Below, one piece after another: positions 63,679 through 64,000 of a stretch of 64,000 bases of DNA. Both the position numbers and the translations under genes were made by a program. Below the pieces are notes generated by a model. The model was not told the DNA's origin. It saw only the letters and a list, made by a program, of their open reading frames with translations, and ran no database searches. This stretch comes from Desulfobacterales bacterium (GTDB lineage: Bacteria > Desulfobacterota > Desulfobulbia > Desulfobulbales > JAGXFP01): positions 1 to 64,000 of the forward strand of contig JAGXFP010000036.1 in assembly GCA_024637225.1 (NCBI GenBank). The letters run 5' to 3'. Every line of letters starts with the position of its first letter. The stretch's first letter is position 1.

Positions 63679-63689
63679 CAGTCCTCTCC

Positions 63690-64000
63690 TTACCTGTCGA
63701 TCTCGGGGATGACCAGGTCCAGACTGCCCATCAGGGCAAGGGCGTCGGGCAGGAGCAGACCCCGACTGGCCTCGCCGTAAAGGCTCAGATTGGAAAAGGT
63801 CGGCGACCGCAGTTTCATCCGGTACGGGATATTAGTGCCGTCGCTGACGATCCGGATCCCGAAGGTGCCCCGGGCCGCCTCCACCGCGCCGTAATAATCT
63901 CCCGCCGCCGGTTTCAGGATCTTCGGAACCTTTTCGGCCATCACCGGCCCCTCCGGCAATTTATCCAGGGCCTGCTCGACAATCCGCAGGCACTGATCGA
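63690..64000 (-). CDS. nuoD: NADH-quinone oxidoreductase subunit D, C-terminal part
   Basis: Cut by the right edge of the window: the last 103 codons are present and no start is visible. The sequence DQCLRIVEQALDKLPEGPVM, then YYGAVEAARGTFGIRIVSDG, PYRMKLRSPTFSNLSLYGEA and LALMGSLDLVIPEIDR is the conserved C-terminus of the 49-kDa subunit, close to the quinone headgroup site. It is the upstream member of the nuo cluster seen here. Confidence 0.95.
   Translation of the reverse strand, partial: DQCLRIVEQALDKLPEGPVMAEKVPKILKPAAGDYYGAVEAARGTFGIRIVSDGTNIPYRMKLRSPTFSNLSLYGEASRGLLLPDALALMGSLDLVIPEIDR

Overview
The window is a bacterial chromosome segment of moderately high GC, about 90% coding. Gene content suggests a member of the Desulfobacterota (former Deltaproteobacteria). 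Pointers are an 11-subunit-style nuo cluster with extra MrpD-like antiporter subunits, an octaheme HAO-like cytochrome c, a DUF3786 protein, polyamine synthesis by the carboxy(nor)spermidine route, and dispersed palindromic repeats. This is an inference from families; no rRNA or species marker is present.

Layout. 0.1-5.1 kb is a degraded, accessory-looking stretch: a Phd/YefM antitoxin with a truncated ParE-type toxin, an RlmN C-terminal remnant, DUF3786, a methyltransferase, a PAP2 phosphatase, and small envelope proteins (DUF1328, an acidic lipoprotein, a DUF4136 lipoprotein). 5.8-11.4 kb is a tight five-gene + strand operon: a lysine 2,3-aminomutase-like radical SAM enzyme, two D-Ala-D-Ala-ligase-like ATP-grasp enzymes, a GNAT acetyltransferase, and a GNAT domain fused to an acetylpolyamine-amidohydrolase-like deacetylase. 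It looks like an uncharacterised beta-amino-acid or amide pathway. Converging on it (11.4-16.5 kb, - strand) is speB-speA-CASDH-CASDC, which would make spermidine-type polyamines from arginine. 17-24 kb holds a DUF2914 membrane protein, an FAD-dependent dehydrogenase, an octaheme cytochrome and two secreted carboxypeptidase-regulatory-like proteins.

24-41 kb is mostly housekeeping: ribF, tRNA-Leu, a rhomboid protease, hflKC, a zinc-ribbon protein, thiE, citrate synthase, an aminotransferase, grpE-dnaK, trpS, and a DsbB-like/DsbA-like/TlpA-like redox trio. 41-54 kb (- strand) is the translation/RNA block: tRNA-Gly, rimP-nusA-ylxR-infB-rbfA-nrnA-truB-rpsO-pnp, then an M16 peptidase, dut and a WalJ-like hydrolase. 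54.5-64 kb (- strand) is complex I: nuoD (cut by the window edge), H, I, J, K, an MrpD-like subunit, a 91-aa membrane protein, a second MrpD/NuoL-like subunit, nuoM and nuoN.

Repeats are the other theme. A family of about 156 bp with GTAA...TTAC ends and 8-bp target duplications, as in IS66-type elements, is present in three places. One copy is nested inside another with an intact duplication, one sits between nuoM and nuoN, and a 72-bp relic lies in frame inside the GNAT gene at 9.24 kb. A second, unrelated family carrying GGCGTCGCAAAAA abuts the stop codons of ribF, hflC and thiE.
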